A DNA stretch of 64,000 bases. Origin: Kitasatospora sp. A2-31. Lineage in GTDB: Bacteria > Actinomycetota > Actinomycetes > Streptomycetales > Streptomycetaceae. Each line of letters begins with the position of its first letter. The stretch's first letter is position 1. Below, piece by piece: positions 36,668 to 45,026 of this stretch. The notes under the pieces are model-generated. The model was not told where the DNA came from. It was given only the letters and a program-made list of their open reading frames with translations, and searched no databases. The stretch lies in NCBI RefSeq assembly GCF_022288725.1, contig NZ_JAKNTA010000017.1:1-64000 (forward strand), in the 5' to 3' direction. The position numbers were made by a program, and so were the translations under genes.

Positions 36668-37828
36668 GTGAGCACCAAGAACAGCACGCACGCGCCGTTC
36701 CCGGGCCATCCGGGAGCGGCGCGCCGCGTTTCCGACCTCCTGCCGGTCTTCCCCTGGGACAAGCTGGAGCCGTACAAGCGCACCGCCCTCGCCCACCCGG
36801 GCGGGCTCTGCGACTTCTCCGTGGGCACGCCGGTCGACCCGGTGCCGGAGGTGATCCAGAAGGCGCTGTCCGCCGCCACCGACACGCCCGGCTACCCGAC
36901 GGTCTGGGGCCCGGTGGAGCTGCGCGAGGCCGTCGCCGGCTGGCTGCACCGCCGGGTCGGCGCCGAGATCGGCCCGCAGGCCGTCCTGCCGACCGTCGGC
37001 TCCAAGGAGCTGGTGGCCTGGTTGCCGACCCAGCTCGGCCTCGGCCCCGGGGACCAGGTGGCCTACCCGCGCCTCGCCTACCCGACCTACGAGGTCGGTG
37101 CCCGGCTCTGCGGCGCCGAGCCGGTCGAGTACGACTCGGTGGACGAGCTGGACGGCTCCCGGGTCCGCCTGCTCTGGGTCAACTCGCCGTCCAACCCCAC
37201 CGGCCGGGTGCTCGGCAAGGACGAGCTGCGCCGCGCGGTGGAGTGGGCGCGGGAGCACCGGGTGCTGCTGGTCAGCGACGAGTGCTACCTGGAGCTGGGC
37301 TGGGAGGCCGACCCGGTCTCCGTGCTGCACCCGGACGTCTGCGGGCACGCCGCCGACGGCGGGTCGCACGAGGGCCTGCTGGCCGTCCACTCGCTCTCCA
37401 AGCGCTCCAACCTGGCCGGCTACCGGGCCTCCTTCGTGGCGGGCGATCCGGTGGTGGTCCGGGAGCTGCTGGAGGTGCGCAAGCACAGCGGCATGATCGT
37501 CCCGGCGCCCGTCCAGGCGGCGACGGTCGCGGCGCTCGGGGACGACGCGCACGTGGCCGAGCAGCGTGCCCGCTACGCGGCCCGGCGCTCGGCGCTGCGG
37601 GCGGCGCTGGAGGCGTACGGCTTCCGGATCGAGCACTCGGAGGCGAGCCTCTACCTGTGGGCGACCCAGGACCGGCCGTGCTGGGAGACGGTCGCCGAAC
37701 TGGCGGAGCTGGGCATCCTGGTGGCGCCCGGTGACTTCTACGGTCCGGCCGGCGGCCGCTTCGTCCGGGTCGCGTTCACGGCGACCGACGAGCGGGTCGC
37801 GGCGGCCGTGGAGCGGCTGCGCGGCTGA
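36668..37828 (+). CDS. dapC: Succinyldiaminopimelate transaminase DapC
   Basis: A 386-residue PLP-dependent aminotransferase of fold type I. It makes N-succinyl-LL-2,6-diaminopimelate from the keto precursor, for lysine and peptidoglycan. The PLP lysine is Lys245 in SLSKRSN; NSPSNPTGRV and SDECYLELGW are the cofactor-binding motifs. The ferredoxin linkage and the presence of dapE 2.4 kb away support DapC over other aminotransferases. The start is a GTG at 36668. Confidence 0.93.
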   Translation: MSTKNSTHAPFPGHPGAARRVSDLLPVFPWDKLEPYKRTALAHPGGLCDFSVGTPVDPVPEVIQKALSAATDTPGYPTVWGPVELREAVAGWLHRRVGAEIGPQAVLPTVGSKELVAWLPTQLGLGPGDQVAYPRLAYPTYEVGARLCGAEPVEYDSVDELDGSRVRLLWVNSPSNPTGRVLGKDELRRAVEWAREHRVLLVSDECYLELGWEADPVSVLHPDVCGHAADGGSHEGLLAVHSLSKRSNLAGYRASFVAGDPVVVRELLEVRKHSGMIVPAPVQAATVAALGDDAHVAEQRARYAARRSALRAALEAYGFRIEHSEASLYLWATQDRPCWETVAELAELGILVAPGDFYGPAGGRFVRVAFTATDERVAAAVERLRG

Positions 37829-37838
37829 GCCCGCACGA

Positions 37839-37880
37839 ACGGGAGGGGCCGGTGTCCAGCAGGACACCGGCCCCTCCCGT
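37839..37880. terminator. Bidirectional hairpin after dapC
   Basis: A perfect 19-bp stem (37839-37857 with 37862-37880) around AGCA, 11 nt after the dapC stop. It also lies beyond the end of the convergent secreted-protein gene. Confidence 0.88.
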
Positions 37881-37899
37881 CGTCACCGGGCGCCGCCGG

Positions 37900-37959
37900 G
37901 ATCAGTGCGGATCAGTGCGGATCAGTGCGGATCAGTGCGGATCGGTGCGGATCGGTGCG
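37900..37959. repeat. Six tandem 10-bp repeats, GATCAGTGCG
   Basis: Four exact units GATCAGTGCG (37900-37939) are followed by two GATCGGTGCG units (37940-37959) and a broken unit. They end 10 nt before the stop codon of the secreted-protein gene, which itself reads GATCAGCC. The unit is one helical turn long. Confidence 0.92.
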
Positions 37960-37969
37960 GATCGTGGGA

Positions 37970-38746
37970 TCAGCCGATCGGCAGGCCGCCCAGGCCGCCG
38001 CCACCGATGGCACCGAGCAGGCCGGTGATCGGGCTGAGGCCGGAGAGCGGGGAGTTCGGGCCGAGGTCCGCGCCGCCGAGGCGGTTGGCCGAGCCGTGCT
38101 CGGCGAGGCCCAGCACGTCGGCGCCGGGCACCGCGGAGGTGGCCTCGGCGGGCAGCACACGCTGCAGCGCGCCGAGCGGCAGCGCGTCGGTCAGGGCGCC
38201 GGCGCCGGGGACGGCGCCGGTGAGCGAGCCGGTGCCGGGCAGGCCCTGGGTCAGTCCGGCGGTCTGGGAGAGCCCGCCGATCGGGTTGGCACCGGCGCCC
38301 GCGCTGCGGCCGGCCGGGGCCTGGGTCCCGGTGACCGCCTCGCCGACCTTGCCGGCCAGCGCGGCGGCGACCTTCGGGGTGAGCCCGGAGAGCTGGCCGG
38401 TGGTGGCGGCGGTCTTGTCGACCGGTGCGGTCAGCGAGCCGGCCTTCTCGTTCGCCTCGGGGAGCTGGTGGGCGACGATGTTGCCGGTGGCGTCGGCGGT
38501 GGCCGGCACGCCCGCGGCCACGGTGGCGGCGCCGGTGTCGCCGGCGGCCCGGCCCAGCTCGTGGGTGGTGTGCTGGAGGGTGGAACCCGCGTCGGTGTTG
38601 GTCAGCTGGCCCAGCGGGGCCGCCAGGTCGGACTTGGGCAGCAGGGCGTCGGCGGCGGACGCGGAGCCGGCCGCGACCAGCGGGGTCGCGCCGGCCGCCA
38701 CGAGCAGCGCGGCCTGGGCGATCCGGCGCGTGAGGGGGTGAGACAT
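37970..38746 (-). CDS. Small secreted Gly/Ala-rich protein, unknown function
   Basis: 258 residues. A signal peptide with Sec pattern (MSHPLTRRIAQAALLVAAGATPLVAAGSASA, cut after about residue 31) is followed by a low-complexity Ala/Gly/Leu/Pro-rich chain (LGQLTNTDAG, GLTQGLPGTGSLTGAVPG) ending in a glycine-rich tail. No known domain is evident. GAGGAG lies before the ATG at 38746. It resembles short secreted, surface-active proteins of streptomycetes in composition only; it has no chaplin cysteines. Confidence 0.75.
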   Translation of the reverse strand: MSHPLTRRIAQAALLVAAGATPLVAAGSASAADALLPKSDLAAPLGQLTNTDAGSTLQHTTHELGRAAGDTGAATVAAGVPATADATGNIVAHQLPEANEKAGSLTAPVDKTAATTGQLSGLTPKVAAALAGKVGEAVTGTQAPAGRSAGAGANPIGGLSQTAGLTQGLPGTGSLTGAVPGAGALTDALPLGALQRVLPAEATSAVPGADVLGLAEHGSANRLGGADLGPNSPLSGLSPITGLLGAIGGGGLGGLPIG

Positions 38747-38853
38747 GGGGCTCCTCGAAGGGTCTTGGGTCCGTCCCGTCCGCCGGGCGGACGACGTCAT
38801 TACCGCTTGAGAAGCCAGAAGGTTTCGGCCGGTGCAAGAAATGGACCTGACCG

Positions 38854-38884
38854 ACGATCGGATCGTATGGCCGATGTCATCGGC
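38854..38884. promoter_or_regulatory. Two adjacent inverted repeats upstream of the secreted-protein gene
   Basis: ACGAT-CGG-ATCGT at 38854-38866 and GCCGATG-T-CATCGGC at 38870-38884 are spaced by 3 nt. They sit about 110-140 nt upstream of the secreted-protein ATG in a 280-nt gap. A pair of operators is the simplest reading. Confidence 0.45.
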
Positions 38885-39026
38885 CCGGAGGTACCCCGCC
38901 TGACCGGCCGGACGCCGGGTGGGCCAAGGGCAGTGACGGTTCTGCACCCGGCCGGCGGCGGGTGGCCGGGCGTCCACCGGGGTTGACCGGTTTCACCCGT
39001 TCAGCGGCAACCCGGACACCAGTGCG

Positions 39027-40043
39027 TCAGCTCTTGCCGGGGGCGGCCAGGGTGACCAGCACCAGCTTGGTCGAGGTCCCGGTCGGCTGCGGCTTCCAGC
39101 CGTCCTCGGACTTGCCCTTCCGCCAGATCCTCCCGTCGTAGGCGACCGTCTCGATGCCGAGCTTCTGGGCCTGCGTCACCGCCCAGTGGGCCACCTCCCA
39201 GCCGTTCTGGCGCTCCGCCTCCGGGCCGGCGTCGGTGCTGGCGGCCGGGTCGGGGGTGAGCGAGACGGCGTTCTCGGCGCCCTTGATGGTGGAGCTGTAG
39301 CCGGCGGCCGGGTTGACCGTCCGGCCGAACTCGCGGCGCACCCGGTCGGTCAGCACCTGCGTGCGGTCCGGCCGGGCGGCGGGGGAGGTGGAGGGCGCCC
39401 CGGAGGCGCTCGGCGAGGCGGTGTCCCCGTCCGGCTCGGGGGCGGCGAAGTCGTGCACCACGCAGTTGAGCGAGGCGGCCTCCCGGCCGGTGAGCGCGGA
39501 GGCGAGCAGCGTCGCCTTGGTCTCGTGCTTGGCGTACGCCTGCGGGTAGCCGCTCTTCTGCACCTGCTGGGCCGCGTCGGTCAGCGGCAGCCGGGTGTAA
39601 CCGGGCACCTTGACCAGGCCGTCCAGGAACTTGTTGGTCGCGTAGACCGGGTCCGAGATCTGCTCCGCCGTGCCCCAGCCCTGCGAGGGCCGCTGCTGGA
39701 AGAGCCCGACCGAGTCGCGGTCGCCGCCCGCCAGGTTGCGGATCTTGGACTCCTGCATCGCCGTCGCCAGCGAGATCGTCACCGCCCGGTCGGGCAGGCC
39801 GCGGGCGTGCGCGACGGCGGCGATCGTCGCGGCGTTGGCCGCCTGCGGGACCTCCAGCGTCCCCTCGCCGGCCGGGGTCTTCACCGAGCAGCCCTCCGGC
39901 GTCAGCTTCTGGTCGCGCAGCCAGAACAGGCCGACCGCGACCGCCGCGAGCACCAGCAGGCCGATCAGCACCACGCGCAGCGGCCGACGGCGCCGTCGGG
40001 GCGCCGCGTCGCCGTTCCGCCTGCCGCTCTTCCTCCTGGCCAC
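39027..40043 (-). CDS. Membrane-anchored lysozyme-like protein
   Basis: 338 residues. A basic N-terminus (RRKSGRRNGDAAPRRRRRP) is followed by one membrane segment (VVLIGLLVLAAVAVGLFWL) and an outside domain. Residues about 70-200 look like an SLT/lysozyme-type fold (TISLATAMQESKIRNL with a Glu in the catalytic position; DSVGLFQQRPSQGWG). A Ser/Pro linker (TASPSASGAPSTSPAA) leads to a second small domain (REFGRTVNPAAGYSSTIKG). Peptidoglycan cleavage or binding is inferred. The GTG at 40043 with GGAGAGG ahead is preferred over an upstream ATG at 40130. Confidence 0.78.
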   Translation of the reverse strand: MARRKSGRRNGDAAPRRRRRPLRVVLIGLLVLAAVAVGLFWLRDQKLTPEGCSVKTPAGEGTLEVPQAANAATIAAVAHARGLPDRAVTISLATAMQESKIRNLAGGDRDSVGLFQQRPSQGWGTAEQISDPVYATNKFLDGLVKVPGYTRLPLTDAAQQVQKSGYPQAYAKHETKATLLASALTGREAASLNCVVHDFAAPEPDGDTASPSASGAPSTSPAARPDRTQVLTDRVRREFGRTVNPAAGYSSTIKGAENAVSLTPDPAASTDAGPEAERQNGWEVAHWAVTQAQKLGIETVAYDGRIWRKGKSEDGWKPQPTGTSTKLVLVTLAAPGKS

Positions 40044-40173
40044 CGCCGCCCCTCTCCACCGATCACCTGAACCGACACCGTACCCACTCGGACGGATGTG
40101 CGGGGCCGTAGGTTGCCGTCCCGGTGTCACAGCGCTGCCACAGCGGGGGCGTGGCGCGCCGGGGCGCCGGGAC

Positions 40174-40179
40174 TACGCT
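40174..40179 (+). promoter_or_regulatory. TACGCT -10 box, leaderless dapE mRNA
   Basis: TACGCT ends 7 nt before the dapE ATG at 40187, and no Shine-Dalgarno lies between, as in leaderless actinobacterial mRNAs. Confidence 0.45.
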
Positions 40180-40186
40180 GGCGACC

Positions 40187-41260
40187 ATGAGCAGCCCGAA
40201 GACGCCCCTGGACCTCACCCTCGACGGCGGCGCGCTGACCGCCGCCCTGGTCGACTTCCCGTCGGTCAGCGGCGACGAGCAGGCGCTGGCCGACGCCGTG
40301 GAGGCCGCCCTGCGCGGTTACCCGCACCTCACCGTGGACCGGTACGGCAACAACGTGGTCGCCCGGACCGCCCTCGGCCGCGGCGAGCGCGTCCTGCTCG
40401 CCGGGCACCTGGACACCGTGCCGATCGCCGACAACCTGCCCTCCTACGTCGAGGGCGACCTGCTCTACGGCTGCGGCACCTCCGACATGAAGTCCGGCGT
40501 CGCCGTCCAGCTGCGGCTGGCCGCCACCCTGACCGAGCCCAACCGGGACCTCACCTTCGTCTTCTACGACTGCGAGGAGGTGGAGGCCCACCGCAACGGC
40601 CTCGGCCACCTCGCCGCCGCGCACCCGGACTGGCTGGCCGCCGACTTCGCCGTGCTGATGGAGCCCAGCGGCGCCGCCGTCGAGGGCGGCTGCCAGGGCA
40701 CCATGCGGGTGCAGGTCCGGCTGACCGGCGTGCGCGCCCACGCGGCCCGCAGCTGGCTCGGCGACAACGCCATCCACCGCGCCGCCGAGGTGCTGACCCG
40801 GCTCGCCGACTACCGGCCGCGCCGGGTGGAGATCGACGGCCTGGAGTACCGCGAGGGCCTGAACGCGGTCCGGATCGACGGCGGCGTGGCCGGCAACGTC
40901 ATCCCCGACGAGTGCGTGGTGACGGTCAACTTCCGCTACGCGCCCGACCGCAGCGAGGCGGACGCGGAGAAGCACCTGCGCGAGGTCTTCGACGGCTTCG
41001 AGGTGACGGTGACCGACTCCGCCCCCGGAGCGCTGCCCGGCCTCGGCCAGCCCGCCGCGCGGGCCTTTCTGGCCGCCACCGGCGGCGTCGCCCGGGCCAA
41101 GTTCGGCTGGACCGACGTGGCCCGGTTCAGCGCGCTCGGCGTCCCGGCGGTCAACTACGGACCGGGCGATCCGAACCTCGCGCACAAGCGGGAGGAGCAC
41201 TGCTCGCTCTCCGCGATCGCGGAGACCGAGGAGCGGCTGCGGGCCTGGCTCACCGCCTGA
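40187..41260 (+). CDS. dapE: Succinyl-diaminopimelate desuccinylase DapE
   Basis: A 357-residue zinc peptidase-family (M20) enzyme that hydrolyses N-succinyl-LL-diaminopimelate in lysine/cell-wall synthesis. Metal and catalytic motifs are LLAGHLDTVP (first His, Asp), CGTSDMKSG (bridging Asp), DCEEVEAHRNG (Glu pair) and LMEPSG. A dimerisation domain (GVRAHAARSWLGDNAIHR) follows. The ATG at 40187 begins MSSPKTPLDLTLDGGAL; an in-frame ATG at 40124 is less likely. It works after DapC, encoded 2.4 kb upstream. Confidence 0.94.
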   Translation: MSSPKTPLDLTLDGGALTAALVDFPSVSGDEQALADAVEAALRGYPHLTVDRYGNNVVARTALGRGERVLLAGHLDTVPIADNLPSYVEGDLLYGCGTSDMKSGVAVQLRLAATLTEPNRDLTFVFYDCEEVEAHRNGLGHLAAAHPDWLAADFAVLMEPSGAAVEGGCQGTMRVQVRLTGVRAHAARSWLGDNAIHRAAEVLTRLADYRPRRVEIDGLEYREGLNAVRIDGGVAGNVIPDECVVTVNFRYAPDRSEADAEKHLREVFDGFEVTVTDSAPGALPGLGQPAARAFLAATGGVARAKFGWTDVARFSALGVPAVNYGPGDPNLAHKREEHCSLSAIAETEERLRAWLTA

Positions 41261-41357
41261 CCCGGCCGGCGGCGACCGGAGGGGCGGCGGCCGGACGCCA
41301 CCTTCCGGTCGCCCGACCGTCCTCCCCCCGTTGCCTGAAAACGGGGATCAACGGGCG

Positions 41358-41363
41358 TAGGGT
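41358..41363 (+). promoter_or_regulatory. TAGGGT -10 box before the LOG gene
   Basis: TAGGGT ends 6 nt before the ATG at 41370. No Shine-Dalgarno lies in the interval, so the mRNA is probably leaderless or nearly so. Confidence 0.4.
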
Positions 41364-41369
41364 TTCGTC

Positions 41370-42179
41370 ATGACAGGCACTGGAGACGAGAAGCAGTACG
41401 GTCACGGTCCCGAGCGGGTGGGTGAGCCGCGCCCGAAGAAGGCGTGGCCCGAGAAGCAGAAGGGCCCGGTGCTGGTGCGCCGGGACCAGGTCGGCGAGAG
41501 CACGACGGACCAGCGCCTGCTGGACACCACCGGCCCGACCGACTGGCTGCACACCGATCCCTGGCGGGTGCTGCGGATCACCTCCGAGTTCGTCGAGGGG
41601 TTCGGCGCGCTGGCCGAACTCCCGCCCGCGATCAGCGTCTTCGGCTCCGCCCGGACACCGGTCGACTCGCCCGAGTACGCGGCCGGCGTGGCCATCGGCC
41701 GCGCGCTGGCCGAGGCCGGCTACGCGGTGATCACCGGGGGCGGCCCCGGCGCGATGGAGGCCGCCAACCGCGGCGCCTCGGACGCCGGCGGGCTCAGCGT
41801 CGGCCTCGGCATCGAGCTGCCCTTCGAACAGGGGCTCAACGAGTTCGTCGACCTCGGGCTGAACTTCCGTTACTTCTTCGTCCGCAAGACGATGTTCGTG
41901 AAGTACGCGCAGGGCTTCGTGGTGCTGCCCGGCGGCCTCGGGACGCTGGACGAGCTGTTCGAGGCGCTCACCCTGGTGCAGACGAAGAAGGTCACCCGCT
42001 TCCCGGTGATCCTCTTCGGCAGCGAGTACTGGGGCGGGCTCTTCGACTGGCTGAAGAACACGCTCGTCGCACAGGGCAAGGCCGCCCCGCACGACCTGGA
42101 GCTCTTCCACATCACCGACGAGATCGACGAGGTCCTGAAGATCCTCGCCGACGCCCGCCGCCCGGTGGACGAGATCTAG
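41370..42179 (+). CDS. LOG family protein (cytokinin riboside 5'-monophosphate phosphoribohydrolase-like)
   Basis: 269 residues. The family marks are GGGPGAMEAANRGA and PGGLGTLDELFEALTL, which bind and hydrolyse nucleoside 5'-monophosphates such as isopentenyl-AMP. A 60-residue N-terminal basic extension (PKKAWPEKQKGPVLVRRDQ) precedes the Rossmann core, as in the longer actinobacterial LOGs. It converges on the folP-like gene across 28 nt. Whether the substrate is a cytokinin or a housekeeping nucleotide is unknown. Confidence 0.9.
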   Translation: MTGTGDEKQYGHGPERVGEPRPKKAWPEKQKGPVLVRRDQVGESTTDQRLLDTTGPTDWLHTDPWRVLRITSEFVEGFGALAELPPAISVFGSARTPVDSPEYAAGVAIGRALAEAGYAVITGGGPGAMEAANRGASDAGGLSVGLGIELPFEQGLNEFVDLGLNFRYFFVRKTMFVKYAQGFVVLPGGLGTLDELFEALTLVQTKKVTRFPVILFGSEYWGGLFDWLKNTLVAQGKAAPHDLELFHITDEIDEVLKILADARRPVDEI

Positions 42180-42207
42180 GTTCCGGACGAGGCCCGGGAC
42201 CCGGGTC

Positions 42208-43071
42208 TCACGCCAGCCCCCGGCGGGCCACCGCCGGGGGACGGGTGCCCCGGATCGAGGCGACCATGTCCAGCACCTCCCGGGTCTGCGCCACCTGGTG
42301 CACCCGGTAGACCTGCGCGCCCAGCCAGGCCGAGACCGCCGTCGTCGCCAGCGTGCCCAGCAGCCGCTCGTCGACCGGCTTGTCCAGCGTCTCGCCGACG
42401 AAGTCCTTGTTGGAGAGCGAGACCAGCACCGGGAACCCGGTCGCGGTCATCTCCGGCAGCCGCCGGGTCGCCTCCAGCGAGTGCCGGGTGTTCTTGCCGA
42501 AGTCGTGCCCCGGGTCGATGATCACCGAGTCCCGCCGCACGCCCAGCTCCACCGCGCGCTCGGCCAGCCCGACGGTCACCCGCAGGATGTCCGCCATCAC
42601 GTCCTCGTAGCCGACCCGGTGCGGGCGGGTGCGCGGCTCGGCGCCGCCCGCGTGCGTGCAGACCAGGCCGGCGCCGTACCGGGCGGCGACCTCGGCGAGC
42701 TTCGGGTCCACCCCGCCCCAGGCGTCGTTCAGCAGGTCCGCGCCCACGTCGCAGACCGCCTCGCCGACCTCGTGCCGCCAGGTGTCCACGCTGATCACGG
42801 CCTCGGGGTGGCGCTTGCGCAGCTCCGCCACGAACGGCACCGTGCGCCGCAGCTCCTCCTCGACCGTGACCTCGTCGCCCGGCCCGGCCTTCACCCCGCC
42901 GATGTCCAGGATCGCGGCGCCCTCGGCCATCGCACGGTCGGCGGCGGCGAACGCGGCCTCGTCCGCGAACGTGGCGCCCTTGTCGAAGAACGAGTCCGGG
43001 GTGCGGTTGACGATCGCCATGATCACCAGCTCGTCGTCCCCGAATTCCCGTGGTCCCAGGCGCAGTGCCAC
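42208..43071 (-). CDS. Dihydropteroate synthase-like protein (FolP2 type)
   Basis: A 287-residue TIM-barrel protein of the DHPS family. The GTG at 43071 has GGAGGAG 6-7 nt upstream and gives the normal family length; in-frame codons further upstream lack a ribosome site. Key motifs diverge from folate-making DHPS: NRTPDSFFDKG instead of NVTPDSFSDGG, NDAWGG instead of NDVSGG, and PGHDFGKNTRHS. These variants are typical of the actinobacterial second copy (FolP2), whose M. leprae member is reported not to have DHPS activity. A folate role should therefore not be assumed. It is divergent from the DivIVA-like gene. Confidence 0.85.
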   Translation of the reverse strand: MALRLGPREFGDDELVIMAIVNRTPDSFFDKGATFADEAAFAAADRAMAEGAAILDIGGVKAGPGDEVTVEEELRRTVPFVAELRKRHPEAVISVDTWRHEVGEAVCDVGADLLNDAWGGVDPKLAEVAARYGAGLVCTHAGGAEPRTRPHRVGYEDVMADILRVTVGLAERAVELGVRRDSVIIDPGHDFGKNTRHSLEATRRLPEMTATGFPVLVSLSNKDFVGETLDKPVDERLLGTLATTAVSAWLGAQVYRVHQVAQTREVLDMVASIRGTRPPAVARRGLA

Positions 43072-43177
43072 CGATATCTCCTCCACAGCTGCTGCGGGTG
43101 CGATGATGGCCCCCGGCCTCTCGGGAACCATGATCCCACCGGGACGGGGGCCGGCCGGGAGTTCGGGAGGACCGCAC

Positions 43178-43645
43178 GTGTTCTGGGTGATCGTGATGGC
43201 GATGGCCGTGGTGGTCGGCGGCGCCGCACTGGTGGCGCTCGGCGGGGGCGGTTCGCTGCCGGAGGCGGAGCAGGACCGGATCGCCGTGCGGCTGCCGCAG
43301 GACCGTCCGCTGAGCCACGACGACGTCGCCGACATCCGGCTGCCGATGGCCCTGCGCGGCTACCGGATGGAAGAGGTGGACGACGTGCTGGACCGGCTGG
43401 GCGCGGAACTGGCGTACCGGGACGCCCGGATCGCCGAGCTGGAGGCCCTCGCCGCGGTGCGCGGCGCCGTCGAGGCCACCGACCGCCCGGACGCCGGCGC
43501 CGAGCCGCTGCCCGGCCTGGAGGCGTTCGCCAAGGTGGTCGAACCCGCCGTCCACCTGGGCAAGGGCGGGGAGCCGGCCGCGGGCCCCAAGGACGCCGAG
43601 CCGGCCGCCGGCCCCAAGGACGCCGAGCCGGGCCAGGGCCGGTGA
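43178..43645 (+). CDS. Small membrane protein with DivIVA-like domain
   Basis: 155 residues. One N-terminal membrane segment (WVIVMAMAVVVGGAALVALGG) precedes a DivIVA-type motif (IRLPMALRGYRMEEVDDVLDRLGAELAYRDARIAELEAL, residues about 50-90) that forms a short coiled coil. The Ala/Pro-rich tail has a repeated GPKDAEPAAGPKDAEP. The start is a GTG at 43178 with GGGAGG 7 nt upstream. The stop overlaps the tag start (GTGA). The position matches mycobacterial Rv1209. A polar-growth or envelope role is inferred. Confidence 0.85.
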   Translation: MFWVIVMAMAVVVGGAALVALGGGGSLPEAEQDRIAVRLPQDRPLSHDDVADIRLPMALRGYRMEEVDDVLDRLGAELAYRDARIAELEALAAVRGAVEATDRPDAGAEPLPGLEAFAKVVEPAVHLGKGGEPAAGPKDAEPAAGPKDAEPGQGR

Positions 43646-44229
43646 GCGCGGGCGGGGCGGTGGTCGGCCCGGACGGCCTGCGCCGCTGCGCCTGGGGCGA
43701 CTCGGCGGACGACTACCGGGTCTACCACGACACCGAGTGGGGCCGCCCGGTGCACGGGGACGACGCGCTGTTCGAGCGGGTCTGCCTGGAGGCCTTCCAG
43801 TCCGGGCTGTCCTGGATCACCATCCTGCGCCGCCGTGAGGGCTTCCGCTCCGCGTTCGCCGGCTTCGAGATCGCGAAGGTCGCCGAGTTCGGCCCGGACG
43901 ACGTGGAGCGGTTGCTCGCCGACACCGGCATCATCCGCAACCGGGCCAAGATCGAGGCCGCGATCGCCAACGCCAGGATCGCGCGCGACCTCGACGGCGG
44001 CCTGGACGCCCTGATCTGGCGGTTCGCCGGTGATCCGGACCGGCCGGCCCCCCGCAGTCCGGACGAGGTGCCGGCCGTCACGCCCGAGTCGACGGCGCTG
44101 GCCAAGGCGCTGAAGAAGGCGGGCTTCCGCTTCGTCGGCCCCACCACCGCGTACGCGCTGATGCAGGCCTGCGGGCTGGTCGACGACCACCTCGCCGACT
44201 GCCACGCCCGCGGCCCGCGTCGCGTCTAG
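43642..44229 (+). CDS. tag: DNA-3-methyladenine glycosylase I
   Basis: A 195-residue base-excision repair enzyme that removes 3-methyladenine from DNA. The Tag signature is present: RCAWGDSADDYRVYHDTEWGRPVH, CLEAFQSGLSWITILRRR (catalytic Glu in LEAFQ) and the C-terminal Zn ligands in DDHLADCHAR. The GTG at 43642 overlaps the previous stop (GTGA), so translation is coupled. The stop codon overlaps that of the convergent crotonase gene by 4 nt, leaving no room for a terminator. Confidence 0.94.
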   Translation: MSAGGAVVGPDGLRRCAWGDSADDYRVYHDTEWGRPVHGDDALFERVCLEAFQSGLSWITILRRREGFRSAFAGFEIAKVAEFGPDDVERLLADTGIIRNRAKIEAAIANARIARDLDGGLDALIWRFAGDPDRPAPRSPDEVPAVTPESTALAKALKKAGFRFVGPTTAYALMQACGLVDDHLADCHARGPRRV

Positions 44230-45026
44230 CGCCCCAGGTACTCCGGCTTCTCCTTGGCGATGAAGGCGCGGACCGCGATCCGGTGGTCCTCGCTCGCGCC
44301 GGCCAGGGTCTGCAGCTCGTCCTCCTTGTCGAGCAGCTCGTCCAGCGTGTGCCCGGCGCCGTACGCCAGCGACTCCTTGATCGCGCCGTACGCCACCGTC
44401 GGGCCCTCGGCCAGCTCCTTGGCGAAGACCCGCGCGGTGGCGGCGAGCTCGGCCGCCGGGACCACCTTGGTGGCCAGCCCCAGCTCCATCGCCTCGGTCG
44501 ACTTCACCGTGCGCGGCAGCATCAGCAGCTCGGTCGCCTTGGCGTGCCCGACCAGCCGGGGCAGCGTCCAGGAGGCGCCCGAGTCGGCGGTCAGCGCGAT
44601 CCCGGCGAACGCGGTGTTGAAGCCCGCCGTGTCGGCGATGATCCGGAAGTCGCAGGCGAAGGCCAGCGAGGCGCCCGCACCGGCCGCCACGCCGCCGACC
44701 GCGGCCACCGTCGGCTTGCGCATCCCGGCCAGCGCCCGCAGCAGCGGGTTGTAGTGCTCGGCGACGGTCTTCAACGCGCCCTCGCCGGTCTCCTCGGCCC
44801 GCTTGAGCATGCCGAGGTGCTCCTTGAGGTCCTGTCCGACGCAGAACGCCCGGTCGCCGGCGCCGGTCAGCAGCACCGCCCGCACCGCCCGGTCCTCGGC
44901 CGCCGCGGCCACGGTGTCCCGCAGCGCCACCTTGGTCGCGGTGTCCAGCGCGTTCATCGCCTCCGGACGGTTGATGGTGATGACGGCCAGGCCGCCGTCC
45001 AGCTCGTACAGCACGGAATCGGACAT
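44226..45026 (-). CDS. Enoyl-CoA hydratase/isomerase family protein
   Basis: A 266-residue crotonase-fold enzyme. Oxyanion-hole segments are AFCVGQDLKEH and GVAAGAGASLAFACD. The second hydratase Glu is not at its usual place, where ALTADSGASWTLPRLVG is found. That pattern suits PaaG-like isomerases more than classic hydratases. The ATG at 45026 follows GGGAG. It may act in aromatic-acid or fatty-acid degradation; the substrate is unknown. Confidence 0.88.
   Translation of the reverse strand: MSDSVLYELDGGLAVITINRPEAMNALDTATKVALRDTVAAAAEDRAVRAVLLTGAGDRAFCVGQDLKEHLGMLKRAEETGEGALKTVAEHYNPLLRALAGMRKPTVAAVGGVAAGAGASLAFACDFRIIADTAGFNTAFAGIALTADSGASWTLPRLVGHAKATELLMLPRTVKSTEAMELGLATKVVPAAELAATARVFAKELAEGPTVAYGAIKESLAYGAGHTLDELLDKEDELQTLAGASEDHRIAVRAFIAKEKPEYLGR

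Noticed and set aside
37900..37959. Possible CRISPR-like or origin iterons
   Set aside because: The units are only 10 bp with no spacers, no cas genes are near, and no replication genes are present.
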